Counted from the first letter of the stretch, positions 51,586-62,401 are shown. The stretch is DNA of 64,000 bases from Ramlibacter algicola (GCF_016641735.1 NZ_JAEDAO010000001.1:3720001-3784000); one strand, 5' to 3'. Notes: a model not told the origin generated them from the letters alone. Program-made: numbers and translations.

Positions 51586-53100
51586 TCAGTCCTCTTCGAC
51601 GAAGACGTCCTCGCGCTTCTTCTTGATCGACGGCAGCAGCACGATGACCAGCAGCAGGACGGCGGCGGCCAGCAGGCCCGCGGACAGCGGACGCGTGACC
51701 AGCACGCCCCAGTCGCCGCGCGACAGCAGCAGCGTGCGCCGCAGGTTCTCCTCCATCATCGGCCCGAGGATGAACCCGAGCAGCAGCGGCGCGGGTTCGG
51801 CCCCGAGCTTGATGAACATGTAGCCGACGATGCCGAAGAGGGCGACCATCCAGACGTCCCACGTGTTGTTGTTCGTCGAGTACACGCCGATGGCGCAGAA
51901 CAGCACGATGGCGGGGAACAGCCAGCGGTAGGGCACCGTCAGCAGCTTGATCCAGATGCCGATCAGCGGCAGGTTCAGGATCACCAGCATCGCGTTGCCG
52001 ATCCACATCGAGGCGATCAGGCCCCAGAACAGCTCCGGGTTGCTGGTCATCACCTGCGGGCCCGGCTGGATGTTGTGGATGGTCATCGCGCCGACCATCA
52101 GCGCCATCACGGCATTGGGCGGGATGCCCAGCGTGAGCAGCGGGATGAACGAGGTCTGCGACCCCGCGTTGTTGGCCGACTCGGGCGCCGCGACGCCGCG
52201 GATGTTGCCCTTGCCGAACGGCACCTCGCCCGGGCGCAGCGGCGTCTTCTTCTCGATGGTGTAGGCCGCGAAGGCGGACAGCAGCGCGCCGCCGCCGGGC
52301 AGGATGCCCAGGCCCGCGCCCAGCGCGGTGCCGCGCAGCACCGCCGGGATCATGTTGCGGAAGTCCTCCTTGGTCGGCATCAGGCCCTTGACCTTGGAGG
52401 TGAACACCTCGCGCTCGTCGGCGTGCTTGGACAGGTTGCTGATGATCTCGCCGTAGCCGAACACGCCCATCGCGATCACGATGAAGCCGATGCCGTCGGT
52501 GAGCTCGGGGATGTCGAACGAGTAGCGGGCGACGCCGGAGTTGACGTCGGTGCCGATCAGCCCCAGCAGCAGGCCCAGCACGATCATCGATACCGCCTTC
52601 ACGAGCGAGCCGGAGGCCAGCACCACGGCGCCGATCAGGCCCAGCACCATCAGCGAGAAGTACTCGGCGGGGCCGAACTTGAACGCGACTTCGGTCAGCG
52701 GCGCGGCGAACGCGGCCAGGATCAGCGTGCCGCAGCAACCGGCGAAGAACGAGCCCAGGCCGGCGGCGGCCAGCGCGGGACCCGCGCGGCCCTGGCGCGC
52801 CATCTGGTAGCCGTCGATGACTGTCACCACCGAGGACGATTCGCCCGGCAGGTTCACCAGGATCGCGGTGGTGGAGCCGCCGTACTGCGCGCCGTAGTAG
52901 ATGCCGGCCAGCATGATCAGCGCCGACACGGGCGGCAGCGCATAGGTGGCCGGCAGCAGCATGGCGATGGTGGCCACCGGGCCGACGCCGGGCAGCACGC
53001 CGATCAGCGTGCCCAGCAGGCAGCCGGCGAAGGCGTACATCAGGTTGATCGGCGTGAAGGCCACGCCGAAGCCGATGGAAAGGTTGTTGATCAGGTCCAT
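51586..53100 (-). CDS. tctA: Tripartite tricarboxylate transporter large permease
   Basis: 504 residues with about eleven spans and TctA motifs: GVLPGVGPVATIAMLLP, GIYYGAQYGGSTTAILVNLPGE as two adjoining parts, and LTLGIPPNAVMALM. With TctB and a periplasmic TctC it imports carboxylates. It follows tctB by 7 bases. No tctC gene is present nearby. Confidence 0.96.
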   Translation of the reverse strand: MDLINNLSIGFGVAFTPINLMYAFAGCLLGTLIGVLPGVGPVATIAMLLPATYALPPVSALIMLAGIYYGAQYGGSTTAILVNLPGESSSVVTVIDGYQMARQGRAGPALAAAGLGSFFAGCCGTLILAAFAAPLTEVAFKFGPAEYFSLMVLGLIGAVVLASGSLVKAVSMIVLGLLLGLIGTDVNSGVARYSFDIPELTDGIGFIVIAMGVFGYGEIISNLSKHADEREVFTSKVKGLMPTKEDFRNMIPAVLRGTALGAGLGILPGGGALLSAFAAYTIEKKTPLRPGEVPFGKGNIRGVAAPESANNAGSQTSFIPLLTLGIPPNAVMALMVGAMTIHNIQPGPQVMTSNPELFWGLIASMWIGNAMLVILNLPLIGIWIKLLTVPYRWLFPAIVLFCAIGVYSTNNNTWDVWMVALFGIVGYMFIKLGAEPAPLLLGFILGPMMEENLRRTLLLSRGDWGVLVTRPLSAGLLAAAVLLLVIVLLPSIKKKREDVFVEED

Positions 53101-53107
53101 GGCGTGT

Positions 53108-53596
53108 TCAACCCGCGATGAAGGAAGGCCACACCGGGAACTGCAGTTTCAGCAGGACGACGAAGGCCAGGTAGCTGCCGACGGCCAGCACGGTGGCCAG
53201 GATCGCCACCTCCTTGGCCTTGAATTCGTCGCCCGCCAGGGCGGCGACGAAGGTGAGTCCGTAGATGGCGACGATGAGGCCGAACGCCGGGATGCCCAGC
53301 GAGGGCACGCCGGCCAGCAACACGCCGAACAGGATGTTCGACCCGATGATGAATCCCAGCGGCCGCCAGGCGATGGCGCCCACCGGTTCCCCGTCCTCGG
53401 TCTCCACGACCAGCGATCCGAACACGACGACCAGGCCCAGGATCGCGAGCAGGATCCCCAGCATCAGCGGGAAGTACCCCGGGCCCATGCGGGCGCCGTT
53501 GCCAATGGTGTAGTGGGTCGCGCCCCAGGCGAAAGCCACGCCCGCGATCGTGAACATCAGGCCGGCGAAGAAGTCCTTCTGGCTCTTGATCCGCAA
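53108..53596 (-). CDS. tctB: Tripartite tricarboxylate transporter small subunit
   Basis: 162 residues with four spans. The family-typical start KDFFAGLMFTIAGVAFAWGA and the GARMGPGYFPLMLG motif are present. It is co-transcribed with tctA. The 101 bases upstream, up to the GspE gene end, carry its promoter but show no clear site; tctC, which often comes first, is absent. Confidence 0.94.
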   Translation of the reverse strand: MRIKSQKDFFAGLMFTIAGVAFAWGATHYTIGNGARMGPGYFPLMLGILLAILGLVVVFGSLVVETEDGEPVGAIAWRPLGFIIGSNILFGVLLAGVPSLGIPAFGLIVAIYGLTFVAALAGDEFKAKEVAILATVLAVGSYLAFVVLLKLQFPVWPSFIAG

Positions 53597-53697
53597 GCTC
53601 GTCTCCTTCGATGCTGCAAAACGGACGATTCTGGAGGTCAGCCGCGGGTCAGGGCCGTGTGGGTTTCACGTACTGGTTTCCACGCCCCGGCGCTGGC

Positions 53698-55494
53698 TCA
53701 GCGTTCCAGGGGCGGCGTGGCCGTCAGCACCTCTTCGAGGGTCGTCAGCCCTTCCGCGACCCGCAAGGCGCCGGCCAGGCGCAGCGGGCGCATGCCGTCG
53801 GCGATGGCCTGGCGGCGCAGCGCATCGATGGACGGCTCCTTGGACACCCGCTCCTTGAACGCCTCGCTGACGGTCAGCAGTTCGTACAGGCCCATCCGGC
53901 CCAGGAAGCCGGTCATCCGGCATTCGACGCAGCCGACCGGGCGGTACGGGCGCCAGCCGCCGGTGAGCTTCCAGGGACGGACCACCTCTTCCACGGGATC
54001 CTTGGGCGCGTCCGGGTCGGCCTGGCGGCACTGCTTGCACAGGGTGCGCACCAGCCGCTGGGCGAGCACGCCGAGCAGCGTCGCGTTGATCAGGTAGTTG
54101 GGCACGCCGAGCTCCATCAGCCGCGTGACGGCCGAGGGCGCGTCGTTGGTGTGCAGCGTGGTGAACACCAGGTGGCCGGTGAGCGCCGCCTGCACCGCCA
54201 TCTCGGCGGTTTCGAGGTCGCGGATCTCGCCGACCATGATGATGTCCGGGTCCTGCCGCATGAGCGCTCGCAGCCCTTCGGCGAACCCCAGGTCGATCTG
54301 CTGCTGCACCTGCGTCTGGTTGAACGCCGGCTCGATCATCTCGATCGGGTCCTCGACCGTGCTGACGTTCACCTCCTCGGTCGCGAGGCGCTTGAGCGTC
54401 GAATACAGCGTGGTGGTCTTGCCGGAGCCGGTGGGGCCGGTGACCAGCACGATGCCGTGCGGCCGCGCGACCAGCTGCTCCCAGCGCTGCGCGTCGTGCG
54501 GCGAGAAGCCCAGCGCGTCCAGGTCCTTGACCGCGGTGTCTGGGTCGAAGATGCGCATGACCATCTTCTCGCCGAACGCGGTGGGCAGCGTGGACAGGCG
54601 CATTTCCACTTCGTCGCCGCGCGGGTTGCGCGTCTTGATGCGGCCGTCCAGGGGCCGCCGCTTCTCGACCACGTCCATGCGGCCCAGCAGCTTGATGCGC
54701 GCGATCATGGCGTTGAGCACGCCCATGGGCATCTGGTAGACCGGGTGCAGCACGCCGTCGATGCGGAACCGGATCACGCCCTGCTCGCGCCGCGGCTCCA
54801 GGTGGATGTCGCTGGCGCGCTGGTCGAACGCGTACGTCCACAGCCAGTCGACGACCTGCACGACGCCCTGGTCGTTGGCGTCCAGCTGCTTGTTGCTCTT
54901 GCCCAGCTCGACCAGCTGCTCGAAGCTGGCGCCGCCCGAGTTGCCGCCGGACTTCTGCGCCGCGCGCACCGACCTGGCCAGCGCGAAGAACTCGGCCGTG
55001 AAGCGGGTGATGTCCTGCGGGTTGGCCATCACGCGGCGCACCGTGCGGCGCGACTGCCGCTCGATCTCGGCCACCCAGTCGGTGATGAAGGGCTCGGCGG
55101 TCGCGACCACCAGTTCTGCCGTGGTGACCTGCACCGGCAGGATGCGGTGGCGTTCGGCGTAGGCGGCGCCCATCGCATCGGACACGCGGCCGACGTCGAC
55201 CTTCAGCGGGTCGATCCGCAGGTAGTCCAGTCCGGAGCGCTGCGCGACGTACTGGGCGAGCGTCTCGATGTCCAGCGGCTTGCCGTCGCTGGCGCGGGTC
55301 ATCGCCACGGCGGCGAGACGGACCAGCGGGTGTTGGGAGCTCTCGGCCTGCGCGCAGCGGGCGATGGTGCGGCGGGCCTCCTCCGGGCTGATCACCGCGT
55401 CCTCGCTCAGCCATTCGACGAGCGTGCGCCAGTCGAGCGGTCCCATGTGCGGGGACCTCGCCAGCGACTTGGAACGGGCGGCGGATGGGCTCAT
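53698..55494 (-). CDS. GspE/PilB-type secretion ATPase (orphan)
   Basis: 598 residues from the ATG at 55494. An N-terminal GspE-like domain covers up to about 150, followed by the ATPase core with Walker A GPTGSGKTTT, an Asp box (EDPIEM), Walker B DPDIIMVGEIRD and a His box (FTTLHTND). A C-terminal tetracysteine metal site is present (CKQC and CVEC). No other type II or type IV pilus genes are nearby, so it must work with components encoded elsewhere. It lies 7 bases after the spermidine-synthase-like gene. Confidence 0.93.
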   Translation of the reverse strand: MSPSAARSKSLARSPHMGPLDWRTLVEWLSEDAVISPEEARRTIARCAQAESSQHPLVRLAAVAMTRASDGKPLDIETLAQYVAQRSGLDYLRIDPLKVDVGRVSDAMGAAYAERHRILPVQVTTAELVVATAEPFITDWVAEIERQSRRTVRRVMANPQDITRFTAEFFALARSVRAAQKSGGNSGGASFEQLVELGKSNKQLDANDQGVVQVVDWLWTYAFDQRASDIHLEPRREQGVIRFRIDGVLHPVYQMPMGVLNAMIARIKLLGRMDVVEKRRPLDGRIKTRNPRGDEVEMRLSTLPTAFGEKMVMRIFDPDTAVKDLDALGFSPHDAQRWEQLVARPHGIVLVTGPTGSGKTTTLYSTLKRLATEEVNVSTVEDPIEMIEPAFNQTQVQQQIDLGFAEGLRALMRQDPDIIMVGEIRDLETAEMAVQAALTGHLVFTTLHTNDAPSAVTRLMELGVPNYLINATLLGVLAQRLVRTLCKQCRQADPDAPKDPVEEVVRPWKLTGGWRPYRPVGCVECRMTGFLGRMGLYELLTVSEAFKERVSKEPSIDALRRQAIADGMRPLRLAGALRVAEGLTTLEEVLTATPPLER

Positions 55495-55501
55495 CCCGCC
55501 A

Positions 55502-56251
55502 TCATTCCACAGGCTTGAGCACCCGCAACCACTTGGGCGCCGGCAGGTCCCAGCGGCTCCGGATTTCGTCCGCCCGTGCGGCGAGTTCGCCACGGGCCGG
55601 GTGGTAGGGCTCGCGCAGCGCGAGCACCACGGTGTTGCCCTCGCGGGTGGGCCGGAACGCCCAGACGCAGTCGGCCCCGAACGCCGCCTGGATGCGCGAG
55701 ACGCTGCGCTCGTAGCTGGACGAGCGGCCGAACAGGTTGACGGTCATGCAGCCGTCCGCGGTCAGCAGGCGCCGGCAGTCGGCATAGAAGGCCTGGCTGT
55801 CCAGCACGGGCGCCGCGGCCTCGTGGTCGTACAGGTCGACCTGCAGTGCATCGACCTGTCCGCGCCAGTGCTCGTGCGCCACCACTTCGGCCGCATCGCC
55901 GAGCACGACGGAGAGCCGGCTGTCGTCGCGCGGAAGCTTGAACCACAGGCGGCAGGCGGCCACCACCTGCGGGTTCAGCTCGATCGCCGTCGTCTTCATC
56001 CGCAGCTTGCGGTGGCAGAACTTGGTCAGCGAGGCGGCGCCCAGCCCCAGCTGCATCGCGTGCCGCCTGGGCACGCTCGCCGGATCGACGAACAGCAGCC
56101 AGGCCATCATGCGCTGCACGTACTCGAGGTGGATCGCGAACGGGTCGTCCTTGCGCATCGACCCCTGCACCCAGTCGGAGCCCAGGTGCAGGTAGCGGAC
56201 GTCGCCGAAGTCGGAGAAGTGGACTTCGGGCAGGGGCGCGGGGGAACTCAT
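55502..56251 (-). CDS. Spermidine synthase-like methyltransferase-fold protein
   Basis: 249 residues of the Rossmann aminopropyltransferase fold. It has a LGLGAASLTKF nucleotide loop and an AIELNPQVVAAC acidic residue, plus DLYDHE where spermidine synthases have their catalytic Asp pair. Substrate-binding details of true SpeE are not obvious, so polyamine synthesis is not assured. It stands between tatD-like and gspE-like genes with 7-base gaps on each side. Confidence 0.84.
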   Translation of the reverse strand: MSSPAPLPEVHFSDFGDVRYLHLGSDWVQGSMRKDDPFAIHLEYVQRMMAWLLFVDPASVPRRHAMQLGLGAASLTKFCHRKLRMKTTAIELNPQVVAACRLWFKLPRDDSRLSVVLGDAAEVVAHEHWRGQVDALQVDLYDHEAAAPVLDSQAFYADCRRLLTADGCMTVNLFGRSSSYERSVSRIQAAFGADCVWAFRPTREGNTVVLALREPYHPARGELAARADEIRSRWDLPAPKWLRVLKPVE

Positions 56252-56258
56252 CCCCCGA

Positions 56259-57101
56259 TCATCGCAAGGCGGCGGAGGAGGCTTCCAGCAGGGCCCCGAG
56301 CCGGGGCAGCGCGGCGATCGCGTTCGCGGTCGTCACGCCGGCAAGCTCGTCGAGTTGCACGCCGCGCAAGCCCGCCACGACCTGCGCGATGCGCGGCAAC
56401 TCGCGGGGCTCGTTGCGGCCCTGCACCTCGCCCGCGTCGCGCTGCGCGGCGGTGCGGTAGAGCCAGTGCGGCGGGATGTCGGGCGAATCGGTTTCCAGCA
56501 CCAGCGCGCTGGCCGGAAGCGTCGTGGCGAGCCGGCGCAGTTGCAATGCGCGGTCGTACGTCACCGCGCCGCCGAAGCCGAGCCTGAAGCCGAGATCGAC
56601 GAACTGCCGCGCCTGCTGGTCGCTGCCGTTGAACGCATGCGCGATGCCGCCCGGCGAGTCGGCGCGCAAGTGCTTGAGCAGCCGGTCGGCGGAGCGGCGC
56701 ACATGCAGGATCACGGGCAGGCGGTGGCGGCGCGCGAGTTCCAACTGGCTCGCGTAGAAGTGTTCCTGCTTGCCGGCATCGAGTCCTGGCACGAAGAAGT
56801 CGAGCCCGATCTCGCCCACCGCGACGAGGCGCGGGTCGCCGGCCTGCTCGGCCAGCGCACGGTCGAGCCGCAGCAGGTCGTCGTCGCTCGCGTCCGGCGT
56901 GCACAGCGGATGGATGCCCAGCGCGTAGCTGTCGCCATGCGCATGCGCCAGCTCGCGGACCGCCGCGAAATTCGACGGCGCCACCGCCGGTAGCACACAG
57001 TGACACACGCCGGCGGCGCGCGCGCGGGCTCGCACATCCGTGGTGTCGTGCGCGAATTCCGGCGCGTCGAGGTGGCAGTGGGTGTCGACCAGCGAGGCCA
57101 T
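56259..57101 (-). CDS. TatD-family metal-dependent hydrolase
   Basis: 280 residues with the TatD metal ligands: HCH in DTHCHLDAP at the N-terminus, E in AVGEIGLDFF, H in ILHVRRSA, H in IAHAFNG, and D in LETDSPDIPP. Family members are 3'-5' DNases. It is the first gene of a three-gene leftward operon (tatD-like, spermidine-synthase-like, gspE-like) and diverges from the protease gene at 57221. Confidence 0.94.
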   Translation of the reverse strand: MASLVDTHCHLDAPEFAHDTTDVRARARAAGVCHCVLPAVAPSNFAAVRELAHAHGDSYALGIHPLCTPDASDDDLLRLDRALAEQAGDPRLVAVGEIGLDFFVPGLDAGKQEHFYASQLELARRHRLPVILHVRRSADRLLKHLRADSPGGIAHAFNGSDQQARQFVDLGFRLGFGGAVTYDRALQLRRLATTLPASALVLETDSPDIPPHWLYRTAAQRDAGEVQGRNEPRELPRIAQVVAGLRGVQLDELAGVTTANAIAALPRLGALLEASSAALR

Positions 57102-57220
57102 CGCGCGATGATGCCGGACGCCACCCCTTCGGGCCGTGCAGCACCCCGCAAACCGTGCTACCGTGCGTCGTCACAGGGTGGCTTGTCCCCGAGCCGGCCC
57201 ACCGACAGAAGGTTCCTCCG

Positions 57221-58222
57221 ATGCGCAGGCCAGCTCTCTACAGCTCCAGGCGATCGGCTCCTGCGCAGCAGGCTCCCGCCACCGCGCAGCCCGACCTTGC
57301 GACGCAGGCCGCCGCCGCGTCCGACGCACCGCAGCCCGCACGCCGCCGCCGTTTCAGCGCATCGAGTCCCGCGTTGCTGTGGGCCGCGATCGCGCTGCTG
57401 TCGGCGCTGCTGGCCGTGAGCCTGTCGCTCGGCATGCGTCCGGGCCAGCGCAAGCTCACGCAGCAGGACATCAACGCGGCGGTGCTCAAGACGCTGGAGA
57501 CGCAGGTCCTGCCGTCCGAATACTCGCGGGCCTACAACAACATCCGTCCCTCGGTGGTCCGCGTCGTCAGCTACGTCAAGCGCAGCCGGCTCAGGGACGC
57601 CGACATTCCCAGGAGCCCGCACGGCGCCAAGCCGAAGCCGCTGGGTCCGGCGCAAGGCGACCTGGCCGGCGACGAGGACGAAATCGAGGCCGGTGTCGGC
57701 ACCGGCGTCGTGATCGTCGACAAGGGCGTCATCCTCACCAACCTGCACGTGGTGTCCGGCGCCGACAAGGTGAAGGTCACCTTCTTCGATGGGCTCGAGT
57801 CGAGCGCGACGATCACCGGCATCCAGCCCGAGAACGACCTCGCGGTGCTGCAGGCCGCCAAGATTCCCGACGACATGATCGCCGCCACGATGCGATCGAC
57901 CGGCGACCTGCAACCCGGCGACAAGGTGCTCGCCGTCGGCTACCCGTTCGGCATCGGCCCGTCGGCCTCCGGCGGCGTCGTGTCGGGCCTGAAGCGCTCG
58001 TTCCGCTCGCCCGAGGGCAAGCAGGAGATGAACAACCTGATCCAGTTCGACGCGGCGGCCAACCCGGGCAACTCCGGCGGCCCGCTGGTCACCATGGACG
58101 GCGAGGTGGTAGGCATCGTCACCGCCATCCTCAACCCGACGCCGGCGCGCACGTTCCTGGGTATCGGCTTCGCCGTGCCGATCGAGAACGCCGCCACGGC
58201 CGCCGGCTTGCCGCCGTTCTGA
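57221..58222 (+). CDS. Membrane-anchored trypsin-like S1C serine protease, no PDZ
   Basis: 333 residues. A basic, low-complexity N-terminus of about 45 residues precedes a single span at about 50-70, then a DegP-type protease domain with H176 (TNLHVV), D206 (ENDLAVL) and S285 (GNSGGP). No PDZ domain follows, unlike DegP and DegS. The active site probably faces the periplasm. A MoxR ATPase gene starts 34 bases later, suggesting one operon with the DUF58 and VWA genes. Confidence 0.9.
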   Translation: MRRPALYSSRRSAPAQQAPATAQPDLATQAAAASDAPQPARRRRFSASSPALLWAAIALLSALLAVSLSLGMRPGQRKLTQQDINAAVLKTLETQVLPSEYSRAYNNIRPSVVRVVSYVKRSRLRDADIPRSPHGAKPKPLGPAQGDLAGDEDEIEAGVGTGVVIVDKGVILTNLHVVSGADKVKVTFFDGLESSATITGIQPENDLAVLQAAKIPDDMIAATMRSTGDLQPGDKVLAVGYPFGIGPSASGGVVSGLKRSFRSPEGKQEMNNLIQFDAAANPGNSGGPLVTMDGEVVGIVTAILNPTPARTFLGIGFAVPIENAATAAGLPPF

Positions 58223-58256
58223 GCTTCCCTCCACCCTTCCGCGAGGACCGACCCCG

Positions 58257-59244
<988 letters not shown>

Positions 59245-59264
<20 letters not shown>

Positions 59265-60231
59265 GTCCCCGAAGGCGGCGCCCGTCGCGGAGCCGCCGGC
59301 GGCCCCCGTTGCGGGTGCCGAGGCGGTGCTGCGCCGCCTGGAATGGACGGTCATCCGCCGCCTGGACGGCCTGCTGCAGGGCGACTACCGCACGCTGATG
59401 CGTGGCACCGGCCTGGACCTCGCGGACCTGCGCGAGTACCAGCACCAGGACGACGTGCGCCACATCGACTGGAACGTGACGGCGCGCACCGGCTTGCCGC
59501 ACGTGCGCGTCTTCACCGAGGACCGCGAGATGGCGGCCTGGTTCCTGCTGGACCTGAGCCCCTCGGTGGACTTCGGGTCCGGCGAGCAACGCAAGCGCAA
59601 CGTCTCCAGCGATTTCGTGGCGGTGCTCGCGCGCATGCTCACGCGCCACGGCAACCGCGTTGGCGCCATGCTGTACGGCAGCGGCGTGGACACGGTCATC
59701 CCGACGCGCGGCGGCCGCCGCCACGTGCTGCACCTGATGCACGCGATGCAGCAGCGGCCCCTGGCGGCAGAGGCCGGCCCGACCAAGCTCAAGGACTTGC
59801 TCGACGCCGCGGCTTCCCTGATCAAGCGGCGCTCGACGCTGTTCGTCGTGTCCGACTTCATCAGCGAGCCCGGCTGGGAGCGCGCGCTGGGCCTGCTGGC
59901 GCAGCGGCACGAAGTCGTCGCCGTGCGCGTGCTCGATCCGTTGGAGCTGCAGCTACCCGACCTGGGCCTGCTGACGCTGCGCGATGCCGAGACCGGCGAG
60001 CAGGTGCTCGTCGACACGCACGATCCGGCATTCCGCCGCCGCTTTGCCACGATCGCGGCCCAGCGCGAGGCCGACCTGCGCGAAGGCCTCGCGGCTGCCG
60101 GCGTCGATGCGCTGGAACTGTCCACCGATGCGGACCTGGCGCAGGCGCTGGTCCGCTTCACCGAGATGCGCAAGCGGCGTTCGCGCCTGTCGTCGGGCAG
60201 CCTGCCCGCGCACCTCAAGCAAGTCGCCTAG
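59245..60231 (+). CDS. DUF58 protein (MoxR partner)
   Basis: 328 residues. The DUF58 hallmark DVRHIDWNVTARTG is near residue 70, followed by a VWA-like domain whose metal motif is weak (DLSPSVDFGS). It is soluble, with no membrane span, unlike many DUF58 proteins. It overlaps the end of the moxR-like gene by 20 bases and lies 13 bases before the VWA gene. Confidence 0.92.
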
Positions 60232-60244
60232 AAGGAAGACGTCC

Positions 60245-61285
60245 ATGCAATTCCTCTGGCCCGAGTTCCTGTGGCTGCTGCTGCTGGCGCCGCTGCTGGT
60301 GCTGCTCTACCTGTGGCTGTTGCGGCGCAAGAAGAAGATGGCGGTGCGCTACGCATCGCTGTCGATCGTGAAGGAAGCGATGGGCAAGGGCCCGGGCTGG
60401 CGCCGCCACGTGCCACCCGTGCTGTTCTTCCTCGCGCTGGTCACGATGCTGCTGGCCGCCGCCCGGCCGACCGCGGTGATCACGCTGCCGTCGCAGCAGC
60501 AGACCATCATCCTGGCGATGGACGTCTCGGGCAGCATGCGCGCCACCGACGTGCAGCCCAGCCGGCTGGAAGCCGCGCAGGCCGCCGCCAAGGCCTTCCT
60601 CGCCGAGCTCCCGCGGCACGTGAAGGTCGGCATCGTGGCGTTCGCCGGTTCGGCGCAGGTGGCGCAACTGCCCACCGTCAACCGCGAAGACCTCGTCACC
60701 GCGATCGATCGCTTCCAGCTGCAGCGCGCCACGGCCACCGGCAACGCCATCGTGATCTCGCTGGCCACCCTGTTCCCCGACCAAGGCATCGAGCTGGCCG
60801 CGCTGCAGGTCGGCCGCGAGCGGCCGCGCGGCTTCGCCATCGACGGCGAGCACAAGGAGAAGAAGGAGTTCACGCCGGTCGCGCCGGGCTCGTACAACTC
60901 GGCCGCGATCATCATGCTCACCGACGGCCAGCGCACCACCGGCGTCGACCCGCTCGAAGCCGCCAAGATGGCCGCCGACCGCGGCGTGCGCGTCTACACG
61001 GTGGGCATCGGCACCGTCGACGGCGAGACCATCGGCTTCGAGGGCTGGTCCATGCGGGTGCGGCTGGACGAGGAAACGCTCAAGCAGATCGCCAACAAGA
61101 CCAGCGCCGAGTACTTCTACGCCGGCACGGCGCAGGACCTGAAGAAGGTCTACAACACGCTGAGCTCCAAGCTCACCGTGGAGAAGAAGGAAACCGAGGT
61201 GTCGGCGCTGTTCGCGCTGGTCGCCGCGGGGCTGTCGCTGGTCGCAGCGGCGCTCTCCCTCCTCTGGTTCAACCGCATCCTCTAG
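60245..61285 (+). CDS. VWA-domain membrane protein (BatA-like)
   Basis: 346 residues. Two N-terminal spans (about 5-25 and 57-75), a VWA domain with an intact MIDAS start DVSGSMRATD, and one C-terminal span at about 320-340. This is the BatA arrangement. The further BatB, TPR and DUF4381 genes found in many such operons are absent; the unit ends here. Its TAG stop shares CTAG with the stop of the convergent alcohol dehydrogenase gene. Confidence 0.94.
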   Translation: MQFLWPEFLWLLLLAPLLVLLYLWLLRRKKKMAVRYASLSIVKEAMGKGPGWRRHVPPVLFFLALVTMLLAAARPTAVITLPSQQQTIILAMDVSGSMRATDVQPSRLEAAQAAAKAFLAELPRHVKVGIVAFAGSAQVAQLPTVNREDLVTAIDRFQLQRATATGNAIVISLATLFPDQGIELAALQVGRERPRGFAIDGEHKEKKEFTPVAPGSYNSAAIIMLTDGQRTTGVDPLEAAKMAADRGVRVYTVGIGTVDGETIGFEGWSMRVRLDEETLKQIANKTSAEYFYAGTAQDLKKVYNTLSSKLTVEKKETEVSALFALVAAGLSLVAAALSLLWFNRIL

Positions 61286-62331
61286 GCGACAAGGACCTGC
61301 CGGCCGATCACGCGGCCGGCGGCCAGATCCTCCAGCCCCTGCTGCGCTTCGGCCATCGGCCGCGGTTTCACGTTGCCCAGCCGCAGCTTGCCGGCCCGTG
61401 CCAGCGCAACGAGTTCCCGCAGGTCCTGCGGGCTGCCGCAGTACGAGCCCTGCACCGACTGTTCGCGAAGGGCCAGCATCGCGGTCGACGCCTTCAGCTG
61501 GCCGCCGAACAGCCCGCAAACCACGTAGCGACCGCCCTTGCGCAGCACGGCCTGTGACAAGGCGGCTGTCGCGTCGCTGCCGACGAAATCGAGCAGCCCA
61601 TACAGCGGCCCGCCCGCCGCCCCGGTGATGCGCTTCGCCGCGTCGGCCTCGATCGTGCAGGACGCCTGCGCGCCCCAGGCGAGGGCCACCTCGGTCTTCT
61701 TCGCATCGAGGTCGCAGGCCAGGATGCGTTCGTGCCCGAGCGCGCTCAGCGCCGAGATCGCCGCCAGCCCCAGACCGCCGCAGCCGACGATGCCGACCCA
61801 TTCCTGCGGGTCGATCGGCTGCAGCTTCTTCGCGGCGCGGTAGGTCGTCACGCCGGAGCAGGCCAGCGGCGCGGCCAGCGCGGGATCGAGGCCGGCGATG
61901 TCGACCAGGTACTTGGGCCGCGGCACCAGCACGTGCGAAGCGAAGCCACCGGGCAGGTTCACGCCCAGCGCACGCCCCTTGGCGCACAGGTTGTCCTGGT
62001 CCGAGCGGCACAGCGCGCACACGCCGCACCCGAGCCAGGGATTCACCAGCACGCGCGAGCCGATGGCAACGCCCTGCGCGCCCTCGCCCGCCGCGAGAAC
62101 CTCACCGACGATCTCGTGCCCCGGCGTCAGCGGCAGCGGGAAGCCGCGCTCGGCGAACGACATGCGCTGGCCGCCGCCGAGGTCGAAGAAGCCTTCCTGC
62201 ACGTGCACGTCGGTGTGGCAGACGCCGCAATGCGTGACGCGCACCAGCACCTGCTCGCCGGTGGGGACCGGCGCCTCGCGGAGGCGGTGTTGCAGGGGCT
62301 GGCCCCAGTCGACGATGTCCCAGCTGTCCAT
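61282..62331 (-). CDS. Zinc-dependent alcohol dehydrogenase
   Basis: 349 residues, medium-chain dehydrogenase. Catalytic zinc residues lie in HCGVCHTDVH and GHEIVGEV, the structural zinc cysteines in CGVCALCRSDQDNLC, and the NAD loop in GCGGLGLAAI. A short insertion follows the first cysteine motif (EGFFDLGGGQRMSF). The substrate is unknown. The ATG at 62331 was preferred over an upstream in-frame ATG at 62394. Confidence 0.92.
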   Translation of the reverse strand: MDSWDIVDWGQPLQHRLREAPVPTGEQVLVRVTHCGVCHTDVHVQEGFFDLGGGQRMSFAERGFPLPLTPGHEIVGEVLAAGEGAQGVAIGSRVLVNPWLGCGVCALCRSDQDNLCAKGRALGVNLPGGFASHVLVPRPKYLVDIAGLDPALAAPLACSGVTTYRAAKKLQPIDPQEWVGIVGCGGLGLAAISALSALGHERILACDLDAKKTEVALAWGAQASCTIEADAAKRITGAAGGPLYGLLDFVGSDATAALSQAVLRKGGRYVVCGLFGGQLKASTAMLALREQSVQGSYCGSPQDLRELVALARAGKLRLGNVKPRPMAEAQQGLEDLAAGRVIGRQVLVA

Positions 62332-62401
62332 GGCGGCTCCTGGTGGTCGGAAGCCAGTGTGGGCGCGCGGTGGGAGCCGCGCAAGGCGGCGCACCCGCGG
62401 G

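Noticed and set aside
51112..53121. Plus-strand open frame of about 670 codons opposite tctA
   Set aside because: It is antisense to tctA, which has full family motifs; the composition is repetitive His/Gln/Asp.
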